Shown here: in pieces, positions 34,585-43,596 of the stretch | How the letters are laid out: the number at the start of each line of letters is the position of its first letter | Numbering within the stretch: position 1 is the first letter of the stretch | From: Levyella massiliensis | Lineage (GTDB): Bacteria; Bacillota; Clostridia; Tissierellales; Peptoniphilaceae | DNA length: 64,000 nt | Direction of reading: 5' to 3' | NCBI RefSeq assembly: GCF_000308275.2 | Contig: NZ_HG529491.1 | Coordinates: 121,477 to 185,476 of the forward strand | Notes under the pieces: generated by a model | The model's input: the letters and a program-made list of their open reading frames with translations, nothing else | Database searches by the model: none | Told to the model about the DNA's origin: nothing | Translations under genes and position numbers: made by a program

Positions 34585-35736
34585 TTACCTGCGCGGCGAC
34601 GTCGGCGCTGTCGGTAGCAACTGGCGATAAATCGCCGCATACTGTGCGTCCACTTGCTTCCAGTCGAAGCGTGACGCACCGGCAAGCGCTCGTTTTCTTA
34701 TAGCCTTATCTTTTAAAATAGCTTCTATCGCATCCGCAATGGATGATGGATCCTGCGGATATACGGCATAGCCCACTTCACCGTTCGGGAACTGTTCGTC
34801 AAAGCCCTGCCCCCTCGAGTAAATAATCGGTAGTCCCTGCGATAATGCCTCCGCATACACTAAGCCGAAGGCTTCGTAGAAGGACGGCATCACAAAGATG
34901 TCCGCCTTGCGATAGCAATGAATCAATTCCTCTTTCGATTCCGGAGTATGATACACCGTATTGGGAACATTGAGAAGAGCATCGTACAATCGACGATTCA
35001 CAACACGCCCAACCATGTCTAAGCGTGTGGAAATACCGCGTTCCTGCAGAAGACGTCTGGCCTCCTGAATTTGCATCACATTTTTGTTCCGATTCAATGT
35101 TCCCACGAAGAGCAAGCGCACCGTCTTTGGGCAGCACTCTTGTTGCTCCGTTTTCAAACTCTCTGGCGGTGGATTTTCGAGCCAGAAATCATCAATGCCT
35201 TGCGGGATAACATAGCTCTTACGTCGAAAGTGAGCCCTCTGCTGCACGGGTATAAGCCGCTCCACCACCTCTTGGCGCATTCCTTCCGACAGGAAAGTGA
35301 TCGCCGAGGCGTCTTCCAGTATCTCCAGCGCCAATTCCTCATGCTTATTCCATTCATTCAGCAGGCGCCGTAATTCCCGATCCTGTAGCGATACGATGTA
35401 GGGAACGCCTTTTTCGCGAAAAAGGCGATGCGCCAGCGCGCCATCGGTAAAGAGCGTATAGGCCTGCGAGAGAGTAATTTTATCCAGCGATACACTTTTT
35501 TGCAAGGCTTGATACATTTTATGATGACGATGCCTATAAAACATGCGTTCCCACGATGAAAGGCCAGGCATCACGTGCACTTCCGGATGTCCCAATTCCT
35601 GTTTCATCAGCGTATAGGTCCGCGCCTTACGGGCCGCCGGCGCATAGACCACGTGTTCTTCCGGATGCGGCATATGGTCTAACATGGCACTATAGAGCGA
35701 TCCCGCTATATAATTCATATTGATATGAAGAATCAA
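34585..35736 (-). CDS. GT4-family glycosyltransferase, first gene of the polysaccharide operon
   Basis: This 383-residue enzyme starts at a TTG codon (35734-35736) with GGGAGG seven bases upstream; no ATG before ILHINMNYIAGS has a ribosome site. The donor domain contains LLFVGTLNRNKNVMQIQEA and FYEAFGLVYAEALSQGLPI. It is a paralogue of the product of 30781-31929. Being first in the row, it is directly exposed to the operon leader; no chain-length regulator or kinase (Wzz/CpsBCD type) precedes it. Confidence 0.85.
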   Translation of the reverse strand: MILHINMNYIAGSLYSAMLDHMPHPEEHVVYAPAARKARTYTLMKQELGHPEVHVMPGLSSWERMFYRHRHHKMYQALQKSVSLDKITLSQAYTLFTDGALAHRLFREKGVPYIVSLQDRELRRLLNEWNKHEELALEILEDASAITFLSEGMRQEVVERLIPVQQRAHFRRKSYVIPQGIDDFWLENPPPESLKTEQQECCPKTVRLLFVGTLNRNKNVMQIQEARRLLQERGISTRLDMVGRVVNRRLYDALLNVPNTVYHTPESKEELIHCYRKADIFVMPSFYEAFGLVYAEALSQGLPIIYSRGQGFDEQFPNGEVGYAVYPQDPSSIADAIEAILKDKAIRKRALAGASRFDWKQVDAQYAAIYRQLLPTAPTSPRR

Positions 35737-35925
35737 TGCTTTCCTCCCTGCGAGGAGCTATTTTTCTGCTCCGACGCCTGTCGCTACTATTTTAACACAG
35801 TCCCTCCCTCTGAGGGGGAAGGCAATAGCATTGCCGGATGTCGGATTTATTGGAAACGGCAAAAGGCGGCGTTTCGAAACATGGCCGAAACGCCGCCTTT
35901 CTCTATTGAATTTTTACCTTTACCA
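35737..35925 (-). promoter_or_regulatory. Leader/promoter region of the polysaccharide operon
   Basis: This 189-bp gap lies between the GH25 gene and the first glycosyltransferase. On the minus strand a TTAAAAT box (-10-like, no convincing -35) is followed by a small hairpin, GGAGC...GCTCC at 35754-35772, just before the TTG start. Two further short inverted repeats (GGCAAT...ATTGCC; CCCTC...GAGGG) lie upstream. The GH25 terminator is at 35862-35900. No known antitermination signal was recognised. Confidence 0.4.
35862..35900 (-). terminator. Rho-independent terminator of the GH25 gene
   Basis: A perfect 15-bp inverted repeat (AAAGGCGGCGTTTCG and its complement, 9-nt loop) lies 25 bp past the GH25 stop and is followed by TTTTG on the minus strand. 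Confidence 0.85.
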
Positions 35926-37962
35926 TCAATAGCCGTTTCGGCGTGCTTTTTTGATGATGGCGGGATAGTCCACTAGCATCCAGTTGGCATCCAATTGGCG
36001 CGGGAAACCGTCCTTCTTATACTTGGAGGTGAACTGCCAGAGATTGTAGTCACCGTGATAGGCCGGTGTGGCAACACCGTAGTGTGCCACCCAAATATCA
36101 TAGTCTTTGAGGCGTTCCATCTGCAGTTTTTCATAGAACCAGGATGCGCTGGCATAGATGCCGGTATAATAACCGGATTTTTCCATTTCTTTTAAGAAAG
36201 CCAGGGCGGTATCGGTCAACGTCTTCTTGTCCGTATGGCGCTGATGGTACTGATCTTCGGTATCCCAGTACACGGGGAGGGCAAACTTCTTGCCCGCCAA
36301 GGCTTTTTTAAACTCCTTGGCTTCGGCAATGCCTTCTTCCACCGTATTGGCACAGGCATACCAATAGGCGCCGATCGGGATGCCCCGCGCATTAAACTCG
36401 CGATAGAAGCGTTCGAACGCTGTGTCACGATAATAGGAGTTTCCGGTGCCATGTCCGGTATAGCCGGCACGCAGAATTACGCCGGATACGCCGTTGGTAA
36501 ACGCATCAAAGTTGAAATCATCCGGTCTCTGATGATAGGAAAGGTCAATAACCAGGCGACGTGTTGTCGTTCGCAAAATACCGTTGGCATCTGCCTGTTT
36601 CACGGTGTCCCCCACCTGCACAATTTGATTGGTGAGAATATTGCCCTTGGAGCCGACATAGTACTGTTGTCCCCGCCATTGCACAACGCCGCTACGTTGG
36701 CGACGCTCATTGTTGAGAGCAGGATCGTAGTAATAGAGTTTCTGACCAACGCGGTGAACGCCGGGTGTCGTAGCCCCATCCGCTCCGATGTAATATTTTT
36801 TTTGGGCAACGGTAATTTCCTCGTTGTGATAGTAGGTGCCGTCTCCTTTTTGGTAATAACTTTTACCGTTCTTCGTGACCCACTGTCCCACCGAACGAAA
36901 TGCCCCTGTGGCATCCACGTAAAAGCGCTGTCCGTCAACCGTCCGATAACCGGGTGCATTGCGGAACTGGACCTGGCCCGTCACCGGATGCAGAATGTAG
37001 AACGCGTCTTTGAGCTTCAAACGCCCCACCTGTTTGCTGCCATCTTCGCCCATATAATAGGCGATGTCTTTGCCAAAGGTAATAAACTGATTGCGATACA
37101 GTTCACCGTTAGCTTTCGGAAAATACTCCTTCCCGCGATAGCTCACCCATGTGTTATCGCGACGCATTTTGCCGCCCCTCGTTTCGTCCATCAGATAGTA
37201 TTGTCCGCTGACTTGGATGACGCCCGTCTGTTGCTTTCCAGTGTCGCCCACATAATAGATGGCGTTCTGATCCATGGAAATGAAACGATTGTAATATAGT
37301 TCGCCGGCGGCATTGGGAAAGTATTTACCATGCAACTGGTTCACCCAGCGATTCTCCCGATGCAACCTGCCCGTGGTTTCATCCAGCAAATATTTTTTAC
37401 TGCCACGCGTCAAGACGCCTGCATACAAGCGCCCCGCTTCATCCAAGTAATAAATGGCATCGCCGCCAAAAGAGACAAAGCGATTCGTATAGGTCGTCGC
37501 GTTCGTATTTGAAAAATAGAAAACGCCATTGCATTCCACCCAGCGATTGGTGATGCGGTTTCCTTGTGCATCGTAAAAACGGCCGTTGCGTCTCTGCGCT
37601 TGACGCACGACGTCTGGCGGTGCGATACGCGGCACCGATGTCGTTAAGGCAAATTCCGGCCGTGCGGCGCGCACTGTTGTGTCTTTCGAAGGCGTGGGCT
37701 TGGCTTCTGCTGTACTTGGCACCGCCTCTGCGGCTGTTTCCGTTGTCGCCTCTTCCGTTGCTGCCTCCGGAGCTACTTCTTCCGTTGCTGCCTCCGTTGC
37801 TTCCTCTTTTGTCTCTTGCGAGACTTCGAAACTGATTTTTTGTTCCGCAGCGGATGCTGTCTCTGTGCTATCTGCTTGCACGGCCCCCACCGGCAGCGCC
37901 AGAACACCGGCGCTTAACAATAATGCTTTGATCAAGGTCCGTTCCGGTCGTTGGTCTTGCAT
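35926..37962 (-). CDS. Secreted GH25 muramidase with wall-binding repeats
   Basis: This 678-residue exported lysozyme has a signal peptide (TLIKALLLSAGVLALPVGA), a Glu/Ala/Thr-rich stretch (residues 35-100), about nine repeats of the choline-binding-like type (for example KEYFPKANGELYRNQFITFG) and a C-terminal GH25 domain. The GH25 domain shows RLVIDLSYHQRPDDF and the acidic catalytic stretch PVYWDTEDQY. GH25 enzymes cleave between N-acetylmuramic acid and N-acetylglucosamine. The start at 37962 has AGGGGGCATT before it; the frame remains open upstream without family resemblance. It is the first of four neighbouring genes sharing the repeat module and stands beside the polysaccharide operon. 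Confidence 0.9.
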   Translation of the reverse strand: MQDQRPERTLIKALLLSAGVLALPVGAVQADSTETASAAEQKISFEVSQETKEEATEAATEEVAPEAATEEATTETAAEAVPSTAEAKPTPSKDTTVRAARPEFALTTSVPRIAPPDVVRQAQRRNGRFYDAQGNRITNRWVECNGVFYFSNTNATTYTNRFVSFGGDAIYYLDEAGRLYAGVLTRGSKKYLLDETTGRLHRENRWVNQLHGKYFPNAAGELYYNRFISMDQNAIYYVGDTGKQQTGVIQVSGQYYLMDETRGGKMRRDNTWVSYRGKEYFPKANGELYRNQFITFGKDIAYYMGEDGSKQVGRLKLKDAFYILHPVTGQVQFRNAPGYRTVDGQRFYVDATGAFRSVGQWVTKNGKSYYQKGDGTYYHNEEITVAQKKYYIGADGATTPGVHRVGQKLYYYDPALNNERRQRSGVVQWRGQQYYVGSKGNILTNQIVQVGDTVKQADANGILRTTTRRLVIDLSYHQRPDDFNFDAFTNGVSGVILRAGYTGHGTGNSYYRDTAFERFYREFNARGIPIGAYWYACANTVEEGIAEAKEFKKALAGKKFALPVYWDTEDQYHQRHTDKKTLTDTALAFLKEMEKSGYYTGIYASASWFYEKLQMERLKDYDIWVAHYGVATPAYHGDYNLWQFTSKYKKDGFPRQLDANWMLVDYPAIIKKARRNGY

Positions 37963-38075
37963 AATGCCCCCTACTCTATGTATCGGATCGTAAACTTTTC
38001 TCGAAAAGGTTACAAAAATATGACATTTACATAGTATCAACTTTACGGTGTCGGTGCAAGCGGAAATCGTCAAAC

Positions 38076-38108
38076 AAAAAGTGCCCGTCTCAACGGACGG
38101 ACACTTTT
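38076..38108 (-). terminator. Rho-independent terminator of the YkuD gene
   Basis: A near-perfect inverted repeat (AAAAGTG-x-CCGTC with GACGG-x-CACTTTT) lies 55 bp past the YkuD gene stop and is followed by TTTTTG on the minus strand. Confidence 0.75.
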
Positions 38109-38162
38109 CTTTTTACTGTTTACATCGCTTAAGCCTTTATCGCCATCGCGTTATCTTTATGC

Positions 38163-39896
38163 TTAATATACCGTTACCGGGCTACCGTGGTAGAGCGCTG
38201 CATAGACGTGCGGCATGACGGAGGGCATAACGTTCACGCACCCGTGGCTGCCTGCCCAAGTATAGGACTTGCTGTCCTTATAGAAGCGATTGTAGCGCTG
38301 CCATGGCGCATCGTGAATCCCATAGGAGCCGCTAAAGGGTACCCAATAGTCTACCCAGGACTTATAACCCGGGCCCGTCAAATAACGTCCCTTTTCCATA
38401 TACTGCACGTTAAAATTGCCTTGAAGCGTGGGGCTCACCGGCTTACCGGAAATGATCGGTGTCTCCACAGCCAGCTTTCCATTGTGGAAAACCCACATAT
38501 ACTGATGTCGCAAGCTGACCACGGCAAAGTTGTTACCCACATGGCGATCTGTAATAGCCGGCCCCGACAAATACCCGCCGCCATAGGACCATTCTCCCGG
38601 TACCGAATAGGTGTTGACCAGGGAGGCCTTTCCATTGGCGTCGAAACGATAGGTTCTTCCGTTGATCGTTGCCGTCGTATTTTCAAGGCGATGCGGTCCG
38701 AAATAGCAATTGCCGATAAAGCCGCGCGTCAGCGCATAACCGTTTCCGCTGTGGTAGGTGCGTCCGTTCAGACGAAATTCACCGAGATTGCGCTGTAAAT
38801 TGCCCGTCTTTGGATCTGCATAATAGGTGTTCCCGTTAGCGGCCTGAATGATACCGGTCTGCTGACTGCCGTCTGCGCCCATATAAATTGCTCGTTTCGA
38901 GCCAAAGGTCAACAGCTGATTGCGATACGGCTTTCCGTCCGGTTTAGAAAAATAGGTCTTGCCCTGATATTCATACGACGAGGATCGACGCACCAGATAG
39001 CCGTCGTCGTCAAAACGATAGGCGACACCGCGATACAGTGAAACGCCCGTCAATTGGCTGCCGTCTTCTCCCATGAGCATCACGCGGCCGTCGGGATATT
39101 TTAAGAAAATATTGCGATACGGTTCCCCGTCATCCTTTGCGTAATAGGTTTTTCCTTCCGCCGTATAACGATGCGCGCCCATCTTGACGCGCCCGTCTTC
39201 AGCAATGTCATAGACGGTACCTTTTGCCTTAACTTTACCGGTTTGCATGACGCCCTTTGCACCCATGTAGTATTTGTTTTTCGGGCCGAACGTAATGAAT
39301 TGGTCATGATACAGTTTACCGCCCGGCGCCGCAAAGACACGCCCCTCGGAAGTAGTGTACCAACCGACCTTCTTAGCCAGTTTTCCAACGTCTTTGCCGC
39401 TTTCCGTAAAGTAATAATAGTCTCCGGCGATGCGCGATATCCCCTTGAGCATGATTCCGGTCGGCCCGACGTAATAGGTATCGCCCGAGGAAGGATACGT
39501 CAAAAACATGCTACGATAGGGGTGGCCATCTTCATTCACATAGTAGTTGTGGCCGAGATATTGGATCCAGCGTAGAGAGACTTTTTCCTCACCCTCATAG
39601 AAAACATCATCCTGGCTATCATAGCGAAGCTTGTTTGTATCTTTCTTCATAGAAAGCACGGCTTCCCGCGCATCCCTTGAGGCGGAAGCGGGTGCCTTTT
39701 CCGCGGTTTCACTGTCTTCCATACTATCCGATGCATCCGAAGTCTGTGTCGATACCGCATTAGCGCTAATGGCATCTGCATTTTGTGCAGAGGATGTCTG
39801 CGTATCCGCTGCCGCACTCTGCCAAGGAAGGAGAGCGCAAGCTAAGGCCAAGCTAATCCAAATTTTTTCTTTTCCGAAGAACTTGTGTTCTTTCAT
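38163..39896 (-). CDS. Secreted L,D-transpeptidase (YkuD) with wall-binding repeats
   Basis: This 577-residue exported protein has a signal peptide (IWISLALACALLPWQSAAA), a short Ser/Ala-rich linker, about eight repeats of about 40 residues with the GG/YMGADGSQQTG pattern, and a C-terminal YkuD domain. The catalytic motif is YTWAGSHGCVNVMPSVM, with the cysteine in SHGC. Such enzymes form 3-3 cross-links in peptidoglycan or attach proteins, and resist most penicillins. AAGGTACTT precedes the ATG. Its repeats match those of the GH25, M23 and 3D-like neighbours, so all four probably bind the same wall component. Confidence 0.9.
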   Translation of the reverse strand: MKEHKFFGKEKIWISLALACALLPWQSAAADTQTSSAQNADAISANAVSTQTSDASDSMEDSETAEKAPASASRDAREAVLSMKKDTNKLRYDSQDDVFYEGEEKVSLRWIQYLGHNYYVNEDGHPYRSMFLTYPSSGDTYYVGPTGIMLKGISRIAGDYYYFTESGKDVGKLAKKVGWYTTSEGRVFAAPGGKLYHDQFITFGPKNKYYMGAKGVMQTGKVKAKGTVYDIAEDGRVKMGAHRYTAEGKTYYAKDDGEPYRNIFLKYPDGRVMLMGEDGSQLTGVSLYRGVAYRFDDDGYLVRRSSSYEYQGKTYFSKPDGKPYRNQLLTFGSKRAIYMGADGSQQTGIIQAANGNTYYADPKTGNLQRNLGEFRLNGRTYHSGNGYALTRGFIGNCYFGPHRLENTTATINGRTYRFDANGKASLVNTYSVPGEWSYGGGYLSGPAITDRHVGNNFAVVSLRHQYMWVFHNGKLAVETPIISGKPVSPTLQGNFNVQYMEKGRYLTGPGYKSWVDYWVPFSGSYGIHDAPWQRYNRFYKDSKSYTWAGSHGCVNVMPSVMPHVYAALYHGSPVTVY

Positions 39897-40011
39897 AAGT
39901 ACCTTCTTTCCTTGTCGTTATGCATGATTCGATAAGCCGCTGCCACCATTTTTATAGGCGTTCGCAACGCTTTGCCCGTATTGTATCATACCCGACATCA
40001 GGATACGTAAA

Positions 40012-40035
40012 AAGCGGCAGGAATCCCTGCCGCTT
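40012..40035 (-). terminator. Rho-independent terminator of the M23 gene
   Basis: A hairpin of AAGCGGCAGG and CCTGCCGCTT with a 4-nt loop lies 47 bp beyond the M23 stop and is followed by TTTACG on the minus strand. Confidence 0.75.
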
Positions 40036-40082
40036 AACGGTTTTCTGTTTCGTCGTGACCATATTATTGGAGAACGCCGACA

Positions 40083-41285
40083 TTAATAGGTGTAGCTATA
40101 ATTTAACGGATTGTGTGCTTGGCCCCAGTTTCCGCCGGTACGCACCTCAAAATGCAGATGGGCGCCGGTGGAGTCTCCTGTGGAACCCACCAAGCCGATC
40201 ACTTCGCCTTCTTGTACCGTTTGTCCCGGCGTCGCCAAAATTTTACTCAGATGAAAGTAATTGGTAAACAGGCCGTTATCGCCCACCAATTGAACGTAAT
40301 TACCACACGAGTTATGGTAACCGGCGGCGACTACGGTGCCACCGTGAGCTGCACGTACCGGCGTTCCGGTGGGGGCGGGGATATCTATGCCCTTATGCAT
40401 ATGTCCCCAACGCATGCCAAAACCGGAAGAGATCCGTGTGCGTCCCGCAACGGGCCACAAAAAGTCGTAATCATGGACTTTCTCGACCGTCCCCGCCGCG
40501 ACATCGCAGCGATACCCCACGCCATTGACCGTCACTGTGCCGTCTTGACGGCTGCCATCCGCTCCCATCAAATAGCGCTTTGCACCGAAGCTGATGATGC
40601 GATTGCGATAGGGCTCGCCATTTTCTGCTGCAAAATACCATTTTCCCTGATGGGTATAGCTGCTCGCTTGCTGCAACAGACTTCCACTCTCTCCCTGCAT
40701 GCGATAGACCGTACCATTGGCTTTCACAAGCCCCTGTTGAAGGGTACCGTCGGGTCCCATGTAGTAGCGGATTTTCGGACCGAACGTGATGAATTGATCA
40801 TGATACACTTTTGCATTCTCATTCACAAAGATCCAACCGCGATGACTCCACACCCAGCCGGCATCCTGTGCCATCTCATTCATCTTTTCGCCCGACTCAA
40901 AGAAATAACGCAAGTTGCCTCCCACAGAGACCAGTCCATTCTGCAGAGCGCCCTGTTGATTCACATAGTAGGCGCGCTCGTCGCCAAAGCGGAGAATGGT
41001 ATGGCGATACACCTTGCCTTCCGCATTCGGGAAGTAAATCCGTTCGCCATAGGAGACCCATGCGTTATTCTTCATTCTATTGCCATTGCTGTCATAGAGA
41101 TGCAGGTCATCTTCCTCCTGCTTTAACTCTTTCGCTGTAGCTTTCGCTATTGGTTGCATTACAACTGGGACGGCATTGTCTCCTTTTTTTGCCTGTACCG
41201 ATCCAAACGGTACGAAGAACAGCAGAAAAGCAAAGAGAAATGCCGCTGCCACATAGCGGCATCCATAGATCCTGTTAATTTTCAT
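40083..41285 (-). CDS. Secreted M23 endopeptidase with wall-binding repeats
   Basis: This 400-residue exported metallopeptidase has a signal peptide (YVAAAFLFAFLLFFVPFGS), about five wall-binding repeats and a C-terminal LytM/M23 domain. The zinc ligands are seen in GHMHKGIDIPA (H...D) and GAHLHFEVRTG (HxH). The family cuts peptide cross-bridges of peptidoglycan. The start region GAGAAGGATGAAGG precedes the ATG. It is the smallest of the four repeat-bearing proteins. Confidence 0.9.
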   Translation of the reverse strand: MKINRIYGCRYVAAAFLFAFLLFFVPFGSVQAKKGDNAVPVVMQPIAKATAKELKQEEDDLHLYDSNGNRMKNNAWVSYGERIYFPNAEGKVYRHTILRFGDERAYYVNQQGALQNGLVSVGGNLRYFFESGEKMNEMAQDAGWVWSHRGWIFVNENAKVYHDQFITFGPKIRYYMGPDGTLQQGLVKANGTVYRMQGESGSLLQQASSYTHQGKWYFAAENGEPYRNRIISFGAKRYLMGADGSRQDGTVTVNGVGYRCDVAAGTVEKVHDYDFLWPVAGRTRISSGFGMRWGHMHKGIDIPAPTGTPVRAAHGGTVVAAGYHNSCGNYVQLVGDNGLFTNYFHLSKILATPGQTVQEGEVIGLVGSTGDSTGAHLHFEVRTGGNWGQAHNPLNYSYTY

Positions 41286-41304
41286 CCTTCATCCTTCTCA
41301 ATAA

Positions 41305-41340
41305 GATTTCCTTCTCTGCCAGACGGCAGAGAAGGAAATC
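41305..41340 (-). terminator. Strong hairpin after the 3D-like gene
   Basis: A perfect 16-bp inverted repeat (GATTTCCTTCTCTGCC and its complement, 4-nt loop) lies 58 bp past the stop of the 41399-42850 gene. Neither side has a real T-run, so it may protect the mRNA end or act as a weak terminator. Confidence 0.55.
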
Positions 41341-41398
41341 ATCTTGTACTCTCTTATTTTCTAAACCTTATCGTATGTTTCTGTGTTGCTAAAAAACG

Positions 41399-42850
41399 TT
41401 AGCGCGTATAGACGTCAAAATGGTTTCCGTACGTACCGCGGTCATAAACTTTGCCGTAATAGCCGAACGGCGTCGGAATGATCGTGCCGATTGGGGCACT
41501 GTTGGCCAACACAATGTAGCCATCTGCATCGGCCACATAGCCGGATTCATTGACATGGCGTCCCGGAATGCGCAAACCGCCACCCGGTAATACGCTCTGT
41601 GAATAATAAGTAAATTTATAGCCGCCCCAATTGATCACGCCGTGGAAACGCAGATCGCGCAAGGAGTAGAGCATCGGCACATCATTGTTCTGTGCTTTCA
41701 GCTTGTTCGCTTCCTTGCTTTGAATGGCACCGGTATTGTTGTCAATGCTGTACGTATAGCCATCGCGGTCAAAATCTTCGAAGACGCGCGCGCCATCGGC
41801 ACCGTAGTAATAGTTAACACCATTCACGGTCACTTCGCGATTGCGTACCGGTACACCATTGGCGTCGGCATAATAGTGTTTGCCATTATGGGAATAAAAA
41901 CCTTCTTGGCACAAGCGAGCGCCGTTTTTGCCGGTCATGCGATGGGCCGTTCCGTTGACCAGAATCATTCCGCTCTTGCGTACCCCGTCATTGCCCATGT
42001 AATAGGCCACTTTCGGACCGAAGGTGATGAATTGATTGCGATAGACCGTTCCTTCCGCATTCGGGAAGATCCAGCCACGTTCCGTCTCCATAAAACGATT
42101 GTGATTAGCGCGGATGCCGTTCTCTTTGAAATACATCAGCTTGCCGTTATAGGTGCGAAAGCCTTTTGCAATGGTGCCGTCATGGTCCAAATAATAGGCG
42201 ACATGATGGCCGAAGGTAATCACCTGATCCCGATAGATGCGTCCCTGGGCATTCGGAAAAACCCAACCACGTTCCGTATTGAGCCAGCTGTTATCTTTAT
42301 GAAGCTTGCCGTTCTTGCGATCAAAATAATATAAGGACGTGCCCACTTCACGGAATCCCGTGGCCATGGAACCGTCATGATCCATATAATAGGCTGTCTT
42401 CGGACCAAACGTAATCATTTGATCGCGATACAGCACGCCATTCGCTTTCGGGAAATAATATTTTCCTTCGTATTTCACCCATGCGTTATCTTGGCGCAAA
42501 TGATTGTTTTCATCAAAGAGATATAGATTCCCATCAATCTCCTGTAACCCGGACGCGTAGCCGTTTTCAGTGCGGTACACGCGAGCGCCGTTGGCATAGA
42601 CGCCCCAGCCCGTCCAGTTTAACGCTTCTTCCGAATCGGCTTGTTGCGATGTGGACGCTTCCGCTTTTCCAGACGTTGATGCTGCGTTATTTGTACTGTT
42701 GTTCTCCGAAGACGTAACTGCTGCCTGCTCCGTTACCTTCGCATTGTCCGCCGGTTCTTTTGCCTGTACCGGGGTGTTTTGAAGTAGCAAGGCGATAAAA
42801 AGGCCTGCGGAAAGAATTGCCAAGCGTTTTGTATGTCTATGCTTTCTCAT
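41399..42850 (-). CDS. Secreted repeat protein with 3D/double-psi-barrel-like C-terminus
   Basis: This 483-residue exported protein has a signal peptide (RLAILSAGLFIALLLQ), a Ser/Asn/Ala-rich stretch and about eight repeats like GKYYFPKANGVLYRDQMITFG. A C-terminal part of about 90 residues ends SAPIGTIIPTPFGYYGKVYDRG...HFDVYTR. The PIGT...YDRG...D-x-Y spacing resembles the 3D domain of Bacillota lytic transglycosylase-like proteins (MltA/RlpA barrel); this is inference from pattern. AAAGGTGGTTTC precedes the ATG at 42850. The promoter carries a WalR-type box, in keeping with a wall-metabolism role. Confidence 0.8.
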   Translation of the reverse strand: MRKHRHTKRLAILSAGLFIALLLQNTPVQAKEPADNAKVTEQAAVTSSENNSTNNAASTSGKAEASTSQQADSEEALNWTGWGVYANGARVYRTENGYASGLQEIDGNLYLFDENNHLRQDNAWVKYEGKYYFPKANGVLYRDQMITFGPKTAYYMDHDGSMATGFREVGTSLYYFDRKNGKLHKDNSWLNTERGWVFPNAQGRIYRDQVITFGHHVAYYLDHDGTIAKGFRTYNGKLMYFKENGIRANHNRFMETERGWIFPNAEGTVYRNQFITFGPKVAYYMGNDGVRKSGMILVNGTAHRMTGKNGARLCQEGFYSHNGKHYYADANGVPVRNREVTVNGVNYYYGADGARVFEDFDRDGYTYSIDNNTGAIQSKEANKLKAQNNDVPMLYSLRDLRFHGVINWGGYKFTYYSQSVLPGGGLRIPGRHVNESGYVADADGYIVLANSAPIGTIIPTPFGYYGKVYDRGTYGNHFDVYTR

Positions 42851-42951
42851 GAAACCACCTTTCTCCTTTTGTCCGCTCACTGCGAAACAATCGGGTTGAA
42901 CCGTCAATCGCAAATCTCTTATTAACCGTTTTGTAACAATTGACCGCTACA

Positions 42952-42980
42952 AATGTAACAAATGGGTTACATTTTGTCAA
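42952..42980 (-). promoter_or_regulatory. Promoter with WalR-like box
   Basis: On the minus strand TTGACA (42975-42980) and TACATT (42952-42957) are 17 bp apart, about 100 nt before the 3D-like gene. Inside lies TGTAAC-CCATT-TGTTAC (42955-42971), which fits the WalR consensus TGTWAH-N5-TGTWAH known from Bacillus and Staphylococcus wall hydrolase genes. The same bases also form an inverted repeat, so another regulator is possible. Confidence 0.55.
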
Positions 42981-43074
42981 CACCATGGTTTTTAATCATG
43001 AGAAATGGCTTAAATTAGCCCTTTATCGACTTTTCCTAGCCGGCTACTTCAGGGTCATACCGACCGTATTTTGG

Positions 43075-43440
43075 TTACCGTCCCTTAAAAAACTGACCGG
43101 AAGCTGCGCCGATGCATTCGTCCCCGCAGAGCATCTTTCCCTCGGTGACCACAATAGTTCTTCCGTTTTTCAGAACCTTTCCCTGTGCCACCACGGTTTC
43201 CCCCACTTTCGCAGGACGGAAAAAGCGATACTGCAAGTCCATAGTAACAACGGAAGCTCCATATGAAGAGGCTGCTGCCCCCATCGCCAGATCCATCATC
43301 GCTAAAAAAACACCGCCATGGACGATATTCTGGGAATTCAGGTGATGCGGCAAAACCTTGAGCGCCACCTCCGCTTCGCCATCCTCTTGCTTTTGCAACT
43401 CCATGCCGATATATTTGCCAAACTCCACTTCCTTGTTCAC
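43075..43440 (-). CDS. Hotdog-fold acyl-CoA thioesterase (PaaI-like)
   Basis: This 121-residue protein has the PaaI-type signature LNSQNIVHGGVFLAMMDLAMGAA, in which the HGG...D residues line the active site of small acyl-CoA thioesterases. It starts with GTG at 43440 behind GGGAGAATCGGA. It stands alone, convergent with no partner and divergent from the isochorismatase-family gene. The substrate is unknown. Confidence 0.82.
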   Translation of the reverse strand: MNKEVEFGKYIGMELQKQEDGEAEVALKVLPHHLNSQNIVHGGVFLAMMDLAMGAAASSYGASVVTMDLQYRFFRPAKVGETVVAQGKVLKNGRTIVVTEGKMLCGDECIGAASGQFFKGR

Positions 43441-43596
43441 TCCGATTCTCCCTTCTCTGCTGTCGCCCAGCTATTGTATCCCATTCCCCCGCTGCCATGA
43501 ACTGGTATAATCGAGAAGACGGAGTCTTCTTCGTCGCTATCGCTTTGAATAAGACGGTGCGTAGCCATCGTCACAGTAAATAATAAGGAGAAAATT

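Noticed and set aside
36235-37299. 354-codon frame opposite the GH25 gene
   Set aside because: It arises from the regular repeat composition of the opposite strand; no start signals or family features.
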